This document shows, piece after piece, positions 5,879 through 6,566 of a stretch of DNA of 6,566 bases. Source of the DNA: Anaerolineae bacterium (lineage in GTDB: Bacteria > Chloroflexota > Anaerolineae > 4572-78 > J111). Position numbers and translations under genes: made by a program. How positions within the stretch are numbered: position 1 is the stretch's first letter; each line of letters begins with the position of its first letter. The stretch is from positions 1 through 6,566 of the forward strand of contig JAGRCC010000954.1 of the NCBI GenBank assembly GCA_020433785.1. Reading direction: 5' to 3'. The notes under the pieces are model-generated. The model saw only the letters and a program-made list of their open reading frames with translations, made no database searches and was not told the origin of the DNA.

Positions 5879-5915
5879 AAGCCTGCCGATATAGATAGTA
5901 CCGGCAGGCTTTTTT
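5878..5915 (+). terminator. Intrinsic terminator upstream of cysH (attenuator terminator)
   Basis: GCCTGCCG (5881-5888) pairs perfectly with CGGCAGGC (5902-5909); a flanking AAA/TTT at 5878-5880 can extend the stem. The loop is 13 bases and six T residues (5910-5915) follow directly. This is a canonical plus-strand intrinsic terminator. It lies 425 bases before the cysH start, with only a short leader ORF upstream, so premature termination of the cysH transcript is the natural reading. It could alternatively end an sRNA of about 175 nt starting near 5740. Confidence 0.8.
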
Positions 5916-5926
5916 GTTACCTTGTC

Positions 5927-5953
5927 AGGAGTAAGGTATAGGGCCATACTCCT
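5927..5953 (+). other. Hairpin just after the attenuator terminator
   Basis: AGGAGTA (5927-5933) pairs perfectly with TACTCCT (5947-5953), with two more G-C pairs possible inside. It competes with a smaller hairpin, TACCTT (5918-5923) with AAGGTA (5933-5938). Its role is unknown; it may be the 5' edge of the structured RNA that follows. Confidence 0.4.
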
Positions 5954-5989
5954 CAATACATCAAAGTTGAGAGATATGAATTCAAAAAC

Positions 5990-6304
5990 ACAGCTAAAGG
6001 GTGCGGCCGACGCACCGGTCTTGTATTGTAACTGTACCAGGCGAGTCTATTAGTCTCGCTGAAACAGTTGGGGTACGACGAAGTTAATCAACTGCATCAG
6101 AAAAGCCTACACCGGTAGAGATTAGTAGTCTCGCGTTTTCAAGCAGGAAACTGCGGCTGGCGTTTTGTAATCTGTTTTAACTTGTAGCGATGAATGAATA
6201 GGTAGTCCTACAAGAAGGTTATAGACACTCAAGCCGTCCGTTTGGTAGATATCGCTTTTGAAACGATAGAGCGCTGGTCAACGTGGACCGTGTGTAGGTT
6301 TTTT
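5990..6304 (+). ncRNA. Unassigned structured RNA between attenuator and cysH
   Basis: This 300-base stretch has no convincing gene but is full of complementary segments. They are: GGTGCG/CGCACC (6000-6016), GCGAG/CTCGC (6041-6059), CAGTTG/CAACTG (6065-6094), GCAG-GAAA-CTGC (6143-6154, a GNRA tetraloop), CTTGTAG/CTACAAG (6181-6214) and TATCG/CGATA (6250-6268). A long-range stem, CCTACACCGGT (6106-6116) with ACCG-T-GTGTAGG (6287-6298), closes the second half and is followed at once by six T residues (6299-6304). It may be a second regulatory element or terminator-like switch for cysH, a separate ncRNA, or a remnant of a mobile RNA such as a group II intron or IscB-type guide RNA. I see no intron domain V and no match to the SAM, cobalamin or T-box consensus that I know. 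Confidence 0.45.
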
Positions 6305-6339
6305 ATTGCCAAAAATATTAACTAAGGGGTAACACGACA

Positions 6340-6566
6340 ATGATTGCAACGGAAGAATTGGTAATGCATCAGGAGCAACTAGAATTTTGCACTGGCTCCC
6401 CGTTCACGGCTCAGTATGACTTCGCCCAACTCAACACCCATTTCGAGACCCGTTCATTAGACGATTTGCTGGAATGGGCGCTCGCCACCTTTGGTCAGAA
6501 GATATCGCAAGTCACCAGCTTCGGCCCAACCGGGATGGTCGTTCTCGATCGCCTGGCCAAATTAGC
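6340..6566 (+). CDS. cysH: Phosphoadenylyl/adenylyl-sulfate reductase, N-terminal fragment
   Basis: The first 75 codons are present and the gene continues past the window end. The start is the ATG at 6340 with AAGGGG ten bases upstream. After a variable N-terminus come LDDLLEWALATFGQKISQVTS and then SFGPTGMVVLDRLAKL, the nucleotide-binding PP-loop region in the form typical of CysH (SFGxxxxVxLxxLA) rather than the SGGKDS form of CysD. CysH reduces PAPS (or APS) to sulfite with thioredoxin or glutaredoxin electrons, in the cytoplasm, on the way to cysteine. The catalytic Cys near the C-terminus and any APS-type iron-sulfur cysteines are outside the window, so PAPS versus APS use cannot be decided. 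The cysteine-run leader upstream supports the assignment independently. Confidence 0.82.
   Translation, partial: MIATEELVMHQEQLEFCTGSPFTAQYDFAQLNTHFETRSLDDLLEWALATFGQKISQVTSFGPTGMVVLDRLAKL

Noticed and set aside
5750..5956. Minus-strand 68-codon frame
   Set aside because: It reads through the terminator hairpin and antisense to the Cys-codon run, with no ribosome site.
5976..6053. Possible second short leader ORF (25 codons, with YCNC)
   Set aside because: It has only two Cys codons and a poor ribosome site with almost no spacing, and it reads through the 6000-6016 hairpin; too weak to call.
5873..6310. Group II intron 5' end (GTGCG motifs, GNRA loop, GGGTACGAC)
   Set aside because: No domain V/VI, no reverse-transcriptase ORF and no clear 3' boundary; the stretch ends in a T tract and cysH begins with its own ribosome site. 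Kept only as an alternative for the structured RNA.
5978..6340. SAM, cobalamin or T-box riboswitch in front of cysH
   Set aside because: None of the conserved boxes of these classes that I know (for example the T-box GGTGGNACC element) is present in the right arrangement.

Overview
The window looks like a bacterial chromosome segment of mixed base composition (around half GC by eye). It has Shine-Dalgarno-led genes and an intergenic repeat of the CCCGC...GCGGGAATGACC type that is common in proteobacteria. I cannot fix the phylum. A gammaproteobacterium or another Gram-negative is my best guess, and the extracellular-type proteases do not discriminate.

Layout. Positions 1-441 carry no convincing gene. 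They hold three strong hairpins, one of them REP-like, and one very short ORF with an ideal ribosome binding site. Positions 442-5514 are a four-gene cluster on the minus strand, read right to left: a 95-residue unknown protein (5514-5227); a trypsin/V8-like serine protease with two tandem QxW beta-trefoil domains (5170-3377); an M64-type zinc peptidase with a seven-blade FG-GAP/VCBS-like propeller (3323-1248); and a 264-residue unknown protein with an acidic disordered N-terminus (1236-442). Gaps are 56, 53 and 11 bases, each start has a GGAG/AGGA ribosome site, and a PhoB/OmpR-style set of 11-bp phased repeats sits in front of the first gene. The cluster reads as a proteolytic cassette. Both enzymes are cysteine-rich and carry binding or repeat domains typical of extracellular proteins, yet neither has a recognisable Sec signal peptide.

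Positions 5700-6340 are the leader of the last gene, a plus-strand cysH (PAPS/APS reductase, assimilatory sulfate reduction) that runs off the window at 6566. The leader is the most interesting part. A promoter (5706-5733) is followed, at a spacing that fits leaderless initiation, by a 37-codon ORF with six TGT cysteine codons in nine positions (CICMCCCLC). An intrinsic terminator lies at 5878-5915, and the RNA segments between can form mutually exclusive 1:2, 2:3 and 3:4 hairpins. This is the architecture of a ribosome-mediated, cysteine-sensing transcription attenuator in front of a cysteine biosynthesis gene. A second structured RNA (about 5990-6304), closed by an 11-bp long-range stem and ending in six T residues, lies between the attenuator and cysH. 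I could not assign it to a known class.
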